NCBI GenBank assembly: GCA_964556225.1
Contig: CAZKVJ010000007.1
Location: forward strand, 1-64,000
DNA: 64,000 nt
Reading direction: 5' to 3'
From: CAZKVJ01 sp964556225
GTDB taxonomy: Bacteria; Actinomycetota; Acidimicrobiia; Acidimicrobiales; Ilumatobacteraceae
The notes under the pieces are model-generated. The model was not told the DNA's origin, searched no databases, and was given only the letters and a program-made list of their open reading frames with translations. Each line of letters begins with the position of its first letter. Positions within the stretch are counted from its first letter, which is position 1. Positions 46,216 through 54,614 of the stretch are shown piece by piece. The translations under genes were made by a program, and so were the position numbers.

Positions 46216-48009
46216 TCAGGTGGTGAGCTGGGCCTCGAGGGTGTCGAGGGCCATGGCGAGCTGGTTCGGCAGACGGTCGCCGAACTGCGCGTAGTGCTCG
46301 CGGATCTGCGGGACAGCCTCGAGCCAGCCTGCAGTGTCGACGGAGAGGATCTCGGCGAGGTCGGCGGCGGCGATGTCGAGGCCCTCGGTGTCGAGCGCCG
46401 CTGCGGTGGGCAGCAGCCCGATCGGCGTGGCGGCGGCGTCCGCCGCGCCATCGACGCGCTCGAAGATCCACTTCAGGACCCGGCTGTTGTCGCCGTAGCC
46501 CGGCCACAGGAACCGACCCCCGTCGTCGCGGCGGAACCAGTTGACGAAGAAGATCCGGGGCAGCTTCGAGGCGTCGGTGGCCTTGCCGATCGACAGCCAG
46601 TGCGCCCAGTAGTCGGCCATGTTGTACCCGCAGAACGGGAGCATCGCCATCGGGTCGAAGCGCAGCTTGCCGACGGCGCCCTGCTGGGCCGCAGTGGTCT
46701 CGCTCGCCATGATCGAGCCGAGGAACACACCGTGGTCCCAGTCGAAGGATTCGACCGCGAGCGGCACGGTGGTGCGGCGCCGGCCGCCGAACAGGATGGC
46801 CGAGATCGGCACCCCCGCCGGGTCCTCCCACTCGGGCGCGCACACCGGGTTCTGGGAGGCCGGCACCGTGAAGCGGGCGTTGGGGTGTGCCGCCGGCGTC
46901 TCGCTGGCGGGCGTCCACGCCTGGCCGAGCCAGTCTGTGAGCTCGGCCGGAGGCGTGTTGGTCATGCCCTCCCACCACACGTCACCGTCGGGAGTGAACG
47001 CCGTGTTGGTGAAGATGCAGTTGCTGTGCAGCGTGGCGAGCGCGTTCTGGTTGGTCTCCTCGCTGGTGCCGGGGGCCACCCCGAAGAAGCCAGCCTCCGG
47101 GTTGATGGCGTACAGCCGCCCGTCGCCGCCGAACTTCATCCAGCAGATGTCGTCGCCGATGGTCTCGGCCTTCCAGCCCGGGATCGTCGGCACGAGCATG
47201 GCGAGGTTCGTCTTGCCACACGCCGAGGGGAACGCAGCGGCGATGTACTTGGACTCGCCGGCCGGGCTGGTGAGCTTGAGGATCAGCATGTGCTCGGCGA
47301 GCCAGCCGTCGTCGCGCGCCATGACGGAGGCGATCCGCAGCGCGAAGCACTTCTTGCCGAGCAGCGCGTTGCCGCCGTAGCCGGAGCCGTAGCTCCAGAT
47401 CTCGCGGGTGTCGGGGAAGTGCACGATGTACTTGTTGTCCGGGTTGCAAGGCCACGGCGAGTCGGCCTGACCCTCCGCCAGCGGCGCGCCGACGGAGTGC
47501 ACGCACGGGACCCAGTGCCCGTCGCCGAGCACGTCGAGGGCACCCTGGCCCATCCGGGTCATGATCCGCATGCTGACGGCGACATACGCCGAGTCGGTGA
47601 GCTGCACGCCGATGTGGGCGATGGGCGAGCCGAGCGGCCCCATCGAGAACGGCACCACGTACATGGTGCGGCCCTTCATGGCACCCCGGTAGAGCGCGGT
47701 GAGCTCGGCGCGCATCTCGGCGGGATCGCGCCAGTTGTTCGTCGGGCCGGCGTCCTCCTCGCGGGCGCTGCAGATGAACGTGCGGTCCTCGACCCGGGCC
47801 ACGTCACCGGGGTCGGAGTGGGCCCAGTAGCTGTTCGGGCGCTTCGCGTCGGACAGCCGGGTGAACGTGCCGCTCTCCACCAGACCGGCGGCGAGGCGGT
47901 CGTACTCGTCGGCCGTGCCATCGCACCAGTAGATGTCGTCGGGCTGGAGGATCTCCGCCCAGTCCCGCACCCAGTGCTTCAGCCGCTCGTTGGTGGTCGT
48001 GGCGCTCAT
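46216..48009 (-). CDS. pckG: phosphoenolpyruvate carboxykinase (GTP)
   Basis: The 597-residue product is a full-length GTP-type PEPCK: YVVPFSMGPLGSPIAHIGVQ, SGYGGNALLGKKCFALRIAS, the P-loop FPSACGKTNLAM with the mobile-loop Cys, IGDDICWMKFG with metal Asp residues, and INPEAGFFGVAPGTS. RRRTTVPLA is the arginine-containing substrate motif. It converts oxaloacetate and GTP to PEP, CO2 and GDP, linking the TCA cycle to gluconeogenesis. A strong AAGGAGC Shine-Dalgarno (48014..48020, minus strand) precedes the ATG, in contrast to the leaderless genes here. Confidence 0.97.
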   Translation of the reverse strand: MSATTTNERLKHWVRDWAEILQPDDIYWCDGTADEYDRLAAGLVESGTFTRLSDAKRPNSYWAHSDPGDVARVEDRTFICSAREEDAGPTNNWRDPAEMRAELTALYRGAMKGRTMYVVPFSMGPLGSPIAHIGVQLTDSAYVAVSMRIMTRMGQGALDVLGDGHWVPCVHSVGAPLAEGQADSPWPCNPDNKYIVHFPDTREIWSYGSGYGGNALLGKKCFALRIASVMARDDGWLAEHMLILKLTSPAGESKYIAAAFPSACGKTNLAMLVPTIPGWKAETIGDDICWMKFGGDGRLYAINPEAGFFGVAPGTSEETNQNALATLHSNCIFTNTAFTPDGDVWWEGMTNTPPAELTDWLGQAWTPASETPAAHPNARFTVPASQNPVCAPEWEDPAGVPISAILFGGRRRTTVPLAVESFDWDHGVFLGSIMASETTAAQQGAVGKLRFDPMAMLPFCGYNMADYWAHWLSIGKATDASKLPRIFFVNWFRRDDGGRFLWPGYGDNSRVLKWIFERVDGAADAAATPIGLLPTAAALDTEGLDIAAADLAEILSVDTAGWLEAVPQIREHYAQFGDRLPNQLAMALDTLEAQLTT

Positions 48010-48068
48010 CGGTGCTCCTTGCTCGTCGGCGCCGCGCTGCGCCGCTGGTCAGGGGGGTGGATGCACGA

Positions 48069-48092
48069 ACGCCCGGCCTAGTGGCCGGGCGT
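48069..48092 (-). terminator. hairpin with 10-bp perfect stem at the end of the cold-shock-like gene
   Basis: ACGCCCGGCC (48069..48078) and GGCCGGGCGT (48083..48092) pair perfectly around TAGT. Read on the minus strand, the last codons and the TAG stop of the cold-shock-like gene lie in the hairpin. There is no T-run, so it may be a GC-type terminator or a 3' stabilising element. Confidence 0.5.
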
Positions 48093-48299
48093 CTTCATGT
48101 CGACCTCGGAGCCGAGGCGCAAGCGGGTGGCCCGCCCCTCGCCGTCGAGGTCGAACAGGACTCGCTGGCCGGGACGCAGCATGCGGAGGATGGACCCTTC
48201 CAGCGCGTCGTCGGCCAGGTCGTACTCGGAGAGGTCGGTGTCACGCACGACGATGCCGCCGCGGGTGCCCGGGTCGTAGGCCTTGATGACGCCCTGCAT
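48078..48299 (-). CDS. small cold-shock-like OB-fold protein, degenerate
   Basis: The 73-residue product resembles a cold-shock domain: GVIKAYDPGTRGGIVVRDTD at the start and a Leu/Val-rich end (RPGQRVLFDLDGEGRATRLR). The RNA-binding motifs of CspA (KGFGFI and VFVHF) are missing; the aligned part reads RGGIVVRDTDLSEYDLADDA. It may not bind nucleic acid in the normal way, or it may be an OB-fold protein of another family. It follows rpmB by 11 bp and may be cotranscribed with it. Confidence 0.7.
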   Translation of the reverse strand: MQGVIKAYDPGTRGGIVVRDTDLSEYDLADDALEGSILRMLRPGQRVLFDLDGEGRATRLRLGSEVDMKTPGH

Positions 48300-48310
48300 G
48301 ACGGGCTCGC

Positions 48311-48502
48311 TCAGCCTGCCTTGACGACCTTGCCCGACTTGATGCAGCCGGTGCACACGTAGAGCCGCTTGGGTGCACCGCCGACCAGCGCGCGGACGCG
48401 CTGGATGTTGGGGTTCCAGCGCCGCTTCGTGCGCCGGTGGGAGTGCGACACCGACATGCCCCACGACGGGCGCTTGCCGCACACTTCACACACTGCTGCC
48501 AT
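48311..48502 (-). CDS. rpmB: 50S ribosomal protein L28
   Basis: The 63-residue product is the zinc-ribbon (C+) form of bL28: CEVCGKRPSWGMSVSHSHRR at the start, KRRWNPNIQRVR, then YVCTGCIKSGKV with the second CxxC pair. C+ forms hold a structural zinc, and zinc-free paralogs replace them in zinc-starved actinobacteria; no paralog is in this window. The leader of about 43 nt has a GCCGGG/CCCGGC hairpin and an AAGGA ribosome-binding site. Confidence 0.95.
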   Translation of the reverse strand: MAAVCEVCGKRPSWGMSVSHSHRRTKRRWNPNIQRVRALVGGAPKRLYVCTGCIKSGKVVKAG

Positions 48503-48522
48503 CGGGATGAATCCTTGAGGTC

Positions 48523-48536
48523 GCCGGGAACCCGGC
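48523..48536 (-). promoter_or_regulatory. perfect 14-bp palindrome in the rpmB leader
   Basis: GCCGGGAACCCGGC is a perfect inverted repeat. It lies between a TAGCCT -10-like box (48552..48557, minus strand) and the rpmB start, so the transcript leader can fold a small hairpin. It could bind a regulator or slow the ribosome; this is inferred. Confidence 0.4.
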
Positions 48537-48629
48537 CGTTGCGAACGCCACAGGCTACCAGCGACGTCGCCCGCTCCTCAAACACGACGAGCGATGGAGC
48601 CACCCGTGCCATCGGCATCACAGATGGGG

Positions 48630-49466
48630 TCATGCGTGCGGTGGATCGGCCACGGCGGCGAGGCGCTCGATGCTGTCGTCACCGTCGACGCCGAGGTGCA
48701 CGACGACCCGGAGGTCCGGCTCGCCGGCGGGCACCAGCTGCTCGTGGCGAAACGTCAGCCGCCCGGCGAGCGGGTGGTGGAACGTGCGCAGCCGCTCCTC
48801 GAACCCGGCGACGTCGTGGCGGGGCCACCACTCGGCGAACTCGGGACTCGCCGCCTGCAGGCGCCCGACCAGCTCGACCACGGCCGGGTCGTCGCGAAGC
48901 GGGGTGGTCTCGGCGCGGAACTGCGACAGCACGCGCCGAGCTTCGGCCTCCCAGTCGTCGACGAGGCGGCGCACCTCGGGCTCGGCGAAGATCACCCACA
49001 CCAGGTTGCGGCGACCGGGTGCCAGGGTCTCGACCAGCGGGAACAGCCGGGCGTGGGCGCGGTTCCACGCCAGGTAGTCCCAGGCCGGGCCCAGCACGTA
49101 CGCCGGCGCGGGCTCGAGCGCGCCGAGCAGGTCCACCAGCGTGGCCGGTGCTCGGTCGTGGCCCGGCACGAGCGGCCGTCGCTCCGGCAGGCCGGCGAGT
49201 GCGAAGAGGTGATCGCGCTCCACGGGGTCGAGGCGCAGCGCCCGGGCGAGCGCGGCGAGCACGTCGGGGGAGGCGTTGATGGGCCGGCCCTGTTCGAGCC
49301 AGGTGTACCAGCTCACCGACACCCCGGCCAGGTGGGCCACCTCCTCGCGGCGCAGCCCGGCCGTGCGCCGTCGCCCGCCGCCCGCCAGCCCGACGTCCGC
49401 CGGCGTGAGCGCGCCGCGGCGCACGTGCAGGAACTCGGCCAGGTCGGACCGACGGTCACGGGGCAC
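48630..49466 (-). CDS. XRE-family transcriptional regulator (HTH + MmyB-like domain)
   Basis: The 278-residue product has an N-terminal helix-turn-helix: RRTAGLRREEVAHLAGVSVSWYTWLEQGR (about 30-60), then the long C-terminal domain of the MmyB-like ligand-binding type (AYVLGPAWDYLAWNRAHARL, GRRNLVWVIF, LRTFHHPLAGRLTFRHEQL). Such proteins are common in actinobacteria and bind small fatty-acid-like ligands in some cases. Residues after the HTH match the family length. GTG at 49466 is chosen; GTG at 49484 is also in frame. It is divergent from the FakA-like gene, and the 132-bp gap contains a 44-bp imperfect palindrome. Confidence 0.88.
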   Translation of the reverse strand: MPRDRRSDLAEFLHVRRGALTPADVGLAGGGRRRTAGLRREEVAHLAGVSVSWYTWLEQGRPINASPDVLAALARALRLDPVERDHLFALAGLPERRPLVPGHDRAPATLVDLLGALEPAPAYVLGPAWDYLAWNRAHARLFPLVETLAPGRRNLVWVIFAEPEVRRLVDDWEAEARRVLSQFRAETTPLRDDPAVVELVGRLQAASPEFAEWWPRHDVAGFEERLRTFHHPLAGRLTFRHEQLVPAGEPDLRVVVHLGVDGDDSIERLAAVADPPHA

Positions 49467-49504
49467 CCCACCATGGTGGCCCACCCCCGCCCCCCACTCC
49501 TCGC

Positions 49505-49548
49505 GTTTGGTCGATTTGAGCGCGAAAACGCCGGCAAGTCGGCCAAAC
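49505..49548. promoter_or_regulatory. 44-bp imperfect palindrome, possible operator
   Basis: Left arm GTTTGGTCGATTTG (49505..49518) and right arm CAAGTCGGCCAAAC (49535..49548) are inverted repeats matching at 12 of 14 positions, with a 16-nt spacer. The arms are 30 bp apart centre to centre, about three helical turns. The site lies between an XRE regulator and a FakA-like gene that are transcribed divergently. Confidence 0.45.
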
Positions 49549-49584
49549 GGTGGTGGGGTCAGCCGGTGCGGGGACCGGTCTCGG

Positions 49585-49590
49585 TACGAT
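49585..49590 (+). promoter_or_regulatory. -10 box, probable leaderless promoter of the FakA-like gene
   Basis: TACGAT, preceded by TCGG, ends 8 nt before the GTG at 49599. No Shine-Dalgarno is seen. The 44-bp palindrome is 36 bp upstream. Confidence 0.48.
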
Positions 49591-49598
49591 CCGCGTTC

Positions 49599-51284
49599 GT
49601 GCCGACCCTGGAACGACTCGACACGGGCGCCCTGCGCGACACGGTCATCACGTTCCGCGACGCCATGCGGGCCCACGCCGCCGGCATCAACAAGCTCAAC
49701 GTGTACCCGGTGCCCGACGGCGACACCGGCACCAACATGGCGCGCACCCTCGAAGCGGTCGTAGCCGAGCTCGAGCAGGCGCCGCCCGAACAGGAGGCGA
49801 CGTGCCACGCCATCAGCCACGGGTCGCTGATGGGCGCCCGCGGGAACAGCGGGGTCATCCTGAGCCAGATCCTGCGGGGCATCGCCACGACGCTGTCCGG
49901 CGTGAAGGACGCCGGGGCGACCAAGGTGGCCGAGGCGCTGAAGGCGGCGTCCGTCGCTGCGTACCAGGCCGTCCTGCGTCCCATCGAGGGCACGATCCTC
50001 ACCGTCGTGCGCGAGTCCGCCGACGCCGCCTGGACCGAGGCGTCGAACGGGGCGAGCCTGTCGACCGTGCTGCGCGCCGCCCGCGACGCCGGCCGCACGT
50101 CACTGGCCAACACCCCCGAGCTGTTGCCGGTGCTGAAGGAGGCCGGTGTCGTCGACGCCGGGGGGGCCGGATACCTGCTGTTCCTCGACGCCGCGCTCCA
50201 CGTCGTCGACGGCGAGCCGATCCCGGAGCCGACGGAGGACGAGGGGATCGACCTCGCCCACTTCGAGGCGGTGGCCCACCGCCACCGCGACGACGGCGGC
50301 GTCGACGTGAGCGAGCTGCGCTACGAGGTCATGTTCTTCCTCGACCTGCTCGACGAGCGGATCGAGCCGTTCAAGCAGGCGTGGGGAGAGATCGGCGACT
50401 CGATCGTCGTGGTGGGCGGCGACGGGTTGTGGAACTGCCACGTGCACACCAACGACATCGGCGCCGCGATCGAGGCGGCGCTCCACCTGGAGGGGCGGCC
50501 GCGCCAGATCCGAGTCACCGACCTGTTCGAGGAGATCGCCGAGGAGCACGCCCAGCGTGAGGCCACGCTGACGGGCCTGCCGGCGCTCGTCGCCCCCGGC
50601 CCCGCGGCCGCCGGACTGCCACCGGTCACCACGGCCGTGGTGGCGGTGTGCACCGGCGACGGCCTCGCGGAGCTGTTCGGCCAGCTCGGCGTGCAAGGCG
50701 TGGTCACCGGCGGCCAGACCATGAACCCGTCCACCGCCGAGCTCCTCGACGCCGTCGCCCACGTGAACGCCAAGCAGGTCATCATCCTGCCCAACAACAA
50801 GAACATCATCCCCGTCGCCGAGCAGGTCGACGCGCTGAGCGACAAGACCGTGCGCGTCGTTCCCACCAGGTCCATGCCCGCCGCACTCGCCGCGCTGGTC
50901 CTCTACGACCCCGAGGGCTCCGCCGACGAGAACGCTGCGGCCATGACCGAAGCGGCCGAGTCCGTCGCCACCGGCGAGGTCACCCAGGCCGTGCGCGACA
51001 GCAACAGCGACGCCGGGCCCATCACCGCCGGCGACTGGATCGGCATCGTCCGCGGCGACGGCATCGTGGCCGTCAGCGGCACGCTCGAGGGCGCCGCGCT
51101 CGCGCTGCTCGAGCACCTGCTCTCGAACGGTCACGAGCTGCTGACCATCATCGAGGGGGCCGACGCGCCGCGCGGCCTCACGGCCGAGCTGCAGGATCGC
51201 CTGGCCGAGCTGCACCCCGACATCGAGGTCGAGGTGCACCGGGGTGGCCAGCCGCTGTACCCCTACCTCTTCGGCGCCGAGTGA
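49599..51284 (+). CDS. DAK2/YloV family kinase (fatty-acid kinase FakA-like)
   Basis: The 561-residue product has an N-terminal DAK2 domain: INKLNVYPVPDGDTGTNMA (the DGDTG metal/nucleotide motif, near residue 40), HGSLMGARGNSGVILSQILRG and VVDAGGAGYLLFLDA. The second half contains WNCHVHTNDIGAAIEAAL and GGQTMNPSTAELLDAV with ILPNNKNI, typical of FakA/YloV. In Firmicutes FakA phosphorylates fatty acids carried by FakB for entry into phospholipids. No fakB is visible here. The gene overlaps recG by 4 bp (GTGA), the common actinobacterial arrangement. Confidence 0.92.
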   Translation: MPTLERLDTGALRDTVITFRDAMRAHAAGINKLNVYPVPDGDTGTNMARTLEAVVAELEQAPPEQEATCHAISHGSLMGARGNSGVILSQILRGIATTLSGVKDAGATKVAEALKAASVAAYQAVLRPIEGTILTVVRESADAAWTEASNGASLSTVLRAARDAGRTSLANTPELLPVLKEAGVVDAGGAGYLLFLDAALHVVDGEPIPEPTEDEGIDLAHFEAVAHRHRDDGGVDVSELRYEVMFFLDLLDERIEPFKQAWGEIGDSIVVVGGDGLWNCHVHTNDIGAAIEAALHLEGRPRQIRVTDLFEEIAEEHAQREATLTGLPALVAPGPAAAGLPPVTTAVVAVCTGDGLAELFGQLGVQGVVTGGQTMNPSTAELLDAVAHVNAKQVIILPNNKNIIPVAEQVDALSDKTVRVVPTRSMPAALAALVLYDPEGSADENAAAMTEAAESVATGEVTQAVRDSNSDAGPITAGDWIGIVRGDGIVAVSGTLEGAALALLEHLLSNGHELLTIIEGADAPRGLTAELQDRLAELHPDIEVEVHRGGQPLYPYLFGAE

Positions 51285-53413
51285 GCGGTCCGCTCACGCT
51301 CCGCGAGCTCAGCGAGATCCCCGTCGAGCGCCTGCGCGGCGTCGGCGAGCGAAAGCAGGCCGCCCTGGCCGAGCTGGGCGTCACGTCGGTGCTCGACCTG
51401 CTCACCTATTACCCCCGTCGCTGGGTCGACCGCACGCACGAGGCGAAGGTGTCCGACCTCGTGCCCGGCGAGGACGCGATGGTGCTCGTCACCGTGCGCA
51501 GCGTCAGCAAGCGGATCGGTCGCAACCGCAAGCCGATCGTGACGGCGGTGGTCGGCGACGGGTCCGGGCGGATGCAGGTGGTGTTCTTCAACCAGGCGTG
51601 GCGCGAACGGCAGCTGCGCGAGGGGCTGCACGTCGCCCTGTTCGGCAGGGCCGACGTCTACCGCGGCGCGCTGCAGATGACGAACCCCATCGTGGACCTG
51701 ATCGGCGACCGCACCGGCCGGGTCGTGCCGATCTACCCCCAGAGCGAGAAGGCGCAGCTCAGCACGTGGGAGATCGCTGGCTGGGTGGAGAACGCGCTGG
51801 AGCGCTGCGAGCCCCGTGGCTTCCTCGATCCCGTACCCGCCGCAGTGCGCCGCCCCCTCGGGCTCATGGACCGAGGGACGGCGCTTCGAGCCATCCACCT
51901 GCCGGAGACGATGATCGAACAGGCCGAGGCCCGGCGCCGGCTCGCCTTCGACGAGCTGCTGCGGGTGCAGCTGGTGCTGGTGGTGCGCAAGACGGCGCTG
52001 GAGCGCGACGCGCTCGGCATTCGCCATGTGCGCGGCGGCGAGCTCGTGCGGCGCTTCCACGAGCTCCTGCCGTACGACCTCACCGAGTGGCAACGGGAAG
52101 CGATCGAGCAGATCGAAGCGGACATGAGCGAACCCCACCCGATGCACCGGCTGCTCCAGGGCGACGTGGGAGCGGGGAAGACCGTCGTTGCCATGTCGGC
52201 CCTCCTGGCCGCCGTCGATGGTGGGCACCAGGGAGCGCTGATGGCGCCGACCGAGGTGCTGGCCGAGCAGCACGCGGCGGGGGTCCGGCGCCTGCTCGCC
52301 GACATGTCCGTCCCCGATCCGACGAACCTGCTCGGCGACCGGCCGCTGCGGGTCGAGCTGCTCACCAACCGCATCACCGGCGAGACCCGCCGGCGGCTGC
52401 TCGCCGGTCTCGCCGACGGATCGGTCGACCTCGTCATCGGCACGCACGCGCTCATCCAGGAGGGCGTCGAGTTCCACTCGCTCGGGGCGGTGGTCATCGA
52501 CGAGCAGCACCGGTTCGGGGTGGAGCAGCGGGCGGCGCTGCGCGACAAGGCCGACACCGATGCCGCCCTTCCGGACGTGCTGGTGATGACGGCGACGCCC
52601 ATCCCGCGAACGGCGGCGATGACCGTCTACGGCGACCTCGACGTGAGCGAGCTCCGTGGCAAGCCACCGGGGCGGACGCCGATCCTCACCCAGTGGGCGA
52701 ACGGGCCGCTCATGGAGCTGGCGGTCTGGGCCGACGTGCGCGACGAGGTGGCCGCCGGCCGTCAGGCCTACGTGGTGTGCCCGCTCATCGACGAGAGCGA
52801 GAAGCTCGAGGTTGCCTCGGCCCAGGAGACGTTCGAACGGCTGTCGACGGGCGAGCTGGCCGGGTTGCGTCTGGGGCTCCTGCACGGCCGCCTGCCCGCC
52901 GCCGACAAGGAGGCGGTGATGGAGGCGTTCCGCCGGGGCGAGCTCGACGTGATGGTGGCGACGACGGTCATCGAGGTCGGCGTCGACGTGCCGAACGCCA
53001 CGGTGATGGTGATCCTCGACGCCGACCGTTTCGGCATCGCCCAGCTGCACCAGCTGCGGGGCCGGGTCGGGCGGCACACGCACCCCTCGCGATGCTGGCT
53101 CGTCACGTCCGAGGACAAAGCGGGCGTGAACCCGAGGGTCCAGGCGCTCGTCGACAGTGAGGACGGCTTCGCGCTGGCCGAGGTCGACCTCGACCTCCGG
53201 GGTGAGGGCACGTTGATGAGCACGGCCCAGAAGGGGCGCAGCGACCTGAAGCTGGCCTCCCTGCGTCGCGATCGAGAGCTGGTGGGCCAGGCCCGCGAAG
53301 CGGCGTTGCGGATCGTCGGCGCCGACCCGGCGCTGGCCGCACACGCCGGCCTCGTCGACGAGCTCGATCTCCTCCTCGCCCCCGAGGACGCCGAGTTCCT
53401 CTTCAAGAGCTGA
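51281..53413 (+). CDS. recG: ATP-dependent DNA helicase RecG
   Basis: The 710-residue product has the RecG layout: an N-terminal wedge/OB domain (VERLRGVGERKQAALAELGV and VTAVVGDGSGRMQVVFFNQ), then the superfamily 2 helicase core with Walker A QGDVGAGKTVVA, the DEQH box VVIDEQHRFGVEQR, MTATPIPRTAAM, and DADRFGIAQLHQLRGRVGRH with the arginine finger. The end carries the TRG-like wrap (EGTLMSTAQKGRSDLKLA). It rewinds stalled replication forks. GTG at 51281 overlaps the FakA-like stop. Its end overlaps the small zinc-ribbon gene by 11 bp. Confidence 0.96.
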   Translation: MSGPLTLRELSEIPVERLRGVGERKQAALAELGVTSVLDLLTYYPRRWVDRTHEAKVSDLVPGEDAMVLVTVRSVSKRIGRNRKPIVTAVVGDGSGRMQVVFFNQAWRERQLREGLHVALFGRADVYRGALQMTNPIVDLIGDRTGRVVPIYPQSEKAQLSTWEIAGWVENALERCEPRGFLDPVPAAVRRPLGLMDRGTALRAIHLPETMIEQAEARRRLAFDELLRVQLVLVVRKTALERDALGIRHVRGGELVRRFHELLPYDLTEWQREAIEQIEADMSEPHPMHRLLQGDVGAGKTVVAMSALLAAVDGGHQGALMAPTEVLAEQHAAGVRRLLADMSVPDPTNLLGDRPLRVELLTNRITGETRRRLLAGLADGSVDLVIGTHALIQEGVEFHSLGAVVIDEQHRFGVEQRAALRDKADTDAALPDVLVMTATPIPRTAAMTVYGDLDVSELRGKPPGRTPILTQWANGPLMELAVWADVRDEVAAGRQAYVVCPLIDESEKLEVASAQETFERLSTGELAGLRLGLLHGRLPAADKEAVMEAFRRGELDVMVATTVIEVGVDVPNATVMVILDADRFGIAQLHQLRGRVGRHTHPSRCWLVTSEDKAGVNPRVQALVDSEDGFALAEVDLDLRGEGTLMSTAQKGRSDLKLASLRRDRELVGQAREAALRIVGADPALAAHAGLVDELDLLLAPEDAEFLFKS

Positions 53414-53579
53414 GTGCGTCGTCGTCGGGAAGGACGAGGTCCCACCGGTCGAGGCAGTCGCGGCAGCGGTAGGCGACGATGTCGCCCGGGCGCCAGGCGC
53501 CGTCCTCCGGCGGATGGGTCAGCAAGTAGGCCGGGCCTCCACAGTCGACGCACACGATCACGGGCTCGGGGACGGGCAC
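53403..53579 (-). CDS. small zinc-ribbon protein, unknown
   Basis: The product is 58 residues if GTG at 53579 is used. It has VCVDCGGPAYLL and YRCRDCLDRW, two CxxC pairs 28 residues apart, forming a likely zinc ribbon, and a short acidic tail (LPDDDALSS). No family is recognised. A GTG at 53618 would add 13 residues but would overlap rsmD, so the shorter form is preferred. It lies tightly between recG and rsmD on the opposite strand. Confidence 0.6.
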   Translation of the reverse strand: MPVPEPVIVCVDCGGPAYLLTHPPEDGAWRPGDIVAYRCRDCLDRWDLVLPDDDALSS

Positions 53580-53584
53580 GGTCG

Positions 53585-53590
53585 TAGTCT
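53585..53590 (+). promoter_or_regulatory. -10 box, probable leaderless promoter of rsmD
   Basis: TAGTCT ends 6 nt before the ATG at 53597. No Shine-Dalgarno is seen. Confidence 0.43.
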
Positions 53591-53596
53591 GCCGCC

Positions 53597-54109
53597 ATGC
53601 GCGTGGTCGCCGGCTCACTGCGTGGACGCCGCCTGGTCGCCCCGGAGGGCCGGACCACCCGGCCGACCACCGACATGGTCCGCGAGGCGGTGTTCAACGC
53701 CCTCGGCAGCATGGAGGTGCTCCTGGGCGCGAGGGTGGTCGACCTGTTCGCCGGATCGGGGGCGCTCGGCATCGAGGCGCTCTCCCGGGGCGCCGATCAC
53801 TGTGTCTTCGTCGAGAGCGATCGCAACGCGCTCGGCGCCCTGCGCGAGAACCTGCGCACCCTCGGGCTCGAGTCGCGGGCCACCGTGGTGGCGAGCGACG
53901 CCGGCTCGTACCGGTGCGGCGACGCCGACGTGGTGCTGGCCGACCCCCCGTACGGCTTCGACGGCTGGGCCGGCCTGCTCGAAGGGGTGGGCGAGGCCCT
54001 CGTCGTGGCGGAGGGGGCGAACGAGGTGAGCGCGCCTCCTGGCTGGGAGGTCCGGCGGAGCCGGCGCTACGGGCGTACCTGGGTGACGTTCCTGCAACGG
54101 GTACCGTGA
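53597..54109 (+). CDS. rsmD: 16S rRNA (guanine(966)-N(2))-methyltransferase
   Basis: The 170-residue product has MRVVAGSLRGRRLVAPEG at the start (an RsmD hallmark), RPTTDMVREAVFNAL, the SAM-binding VVDLFAGSGALGIEALSRGA and the catalytic DPPY in VVLADPPYGFDG. It methylates G966 of 16S rRNA. coaD follows 10 bp later, the classic rsmD-coaD pair. Confidence 0.95.
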   Translation: MRVVAGSLRGRRLVAPEGRTTRPTTDMVREAVFNALGSMEVLLGARVVDLFAGSGALGIEALSRGADHCVFVESDRNALGALRENLRTLGLESRATVVASDAGSYRCGDADVVLADPPYGFDGWAGLLEGVGEALVVAEGANEVSAPPGWEVRRSRRYGRTWVTFLQRVP

Positions 54110-54119
54110 CGGACCACCC

Positions 54120-54614
54120 ATGGCACGCGTCCTGTATCCCGGCAGCTTCGACCCGATCCACCTGGGCCACCTCGACGTGGTCGAGCAGGCGGTGGCGCTG
54201 TTCGGCGAGGTCGTCGTCGTCGCCATGTACAACCCGGCCAAGGACGACGGCATGTTCCACCTCGACGAGCGTCTCGAGCTGGTGCGCGAGAGCGTCGCTC
54301 ACCTCGGCGGCGTGACGGTCGAAGCCCGTCCGGGTCTCGTCGTCGACGCAGCGCGCGAGCTCGGGGTCGACTTCATCGTGAAGGGGCTGCGCACCCCGGC
54401 CGACTTCGAGGTGGAGCAGCAGATGGCGCACACCAACCGGTCCGTCACCGGCATCCGCACCGTCTACGTGCCGGGCGCGCCGGAGCTGGCGTTCATCAGC
54501 AGCCGCTTCATCCGCGAGATCGCCCGGTACGGTGGAGCGGTTGGCCACCTGGTCCCCGCACCGGTGGCCGAGCGACTGGCCCGACACGCCCCGCCCGGGG
54601 GGACCGCCACATGA
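54120..54614 (+). CDS. coaD: pantetheine-phosphate adenylyltransferase
   Basis: The 164-residue product has the nucleotidyltransferase motif YPGSFDPIHLGHLDVV at residues 6-21, VKGLRTPADFEVEQQMAHTN, and the second motif ELAFISSRFIREIARYGG. It makes dephospho-CoA from phosphopantetheine and ATP, the penultimate CoA step. Its stop overlaps the next start by 4 bp (ATGA). Confidence 0.96.
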   Translation: MARVLYPGSFDPIHLGHLDVVEQAVALFGEVVVVAMYNPAKDDGMFHLDERLELVRESVAHLGGVTVEARPGLVVDAARELGVDFIVKGLRTPADFEVEQQMAHTNRSVTGIRTVYVPGAPELAFISSRFIREIARYGGAVGHLVPAPVAERLARHAPPGGTAT

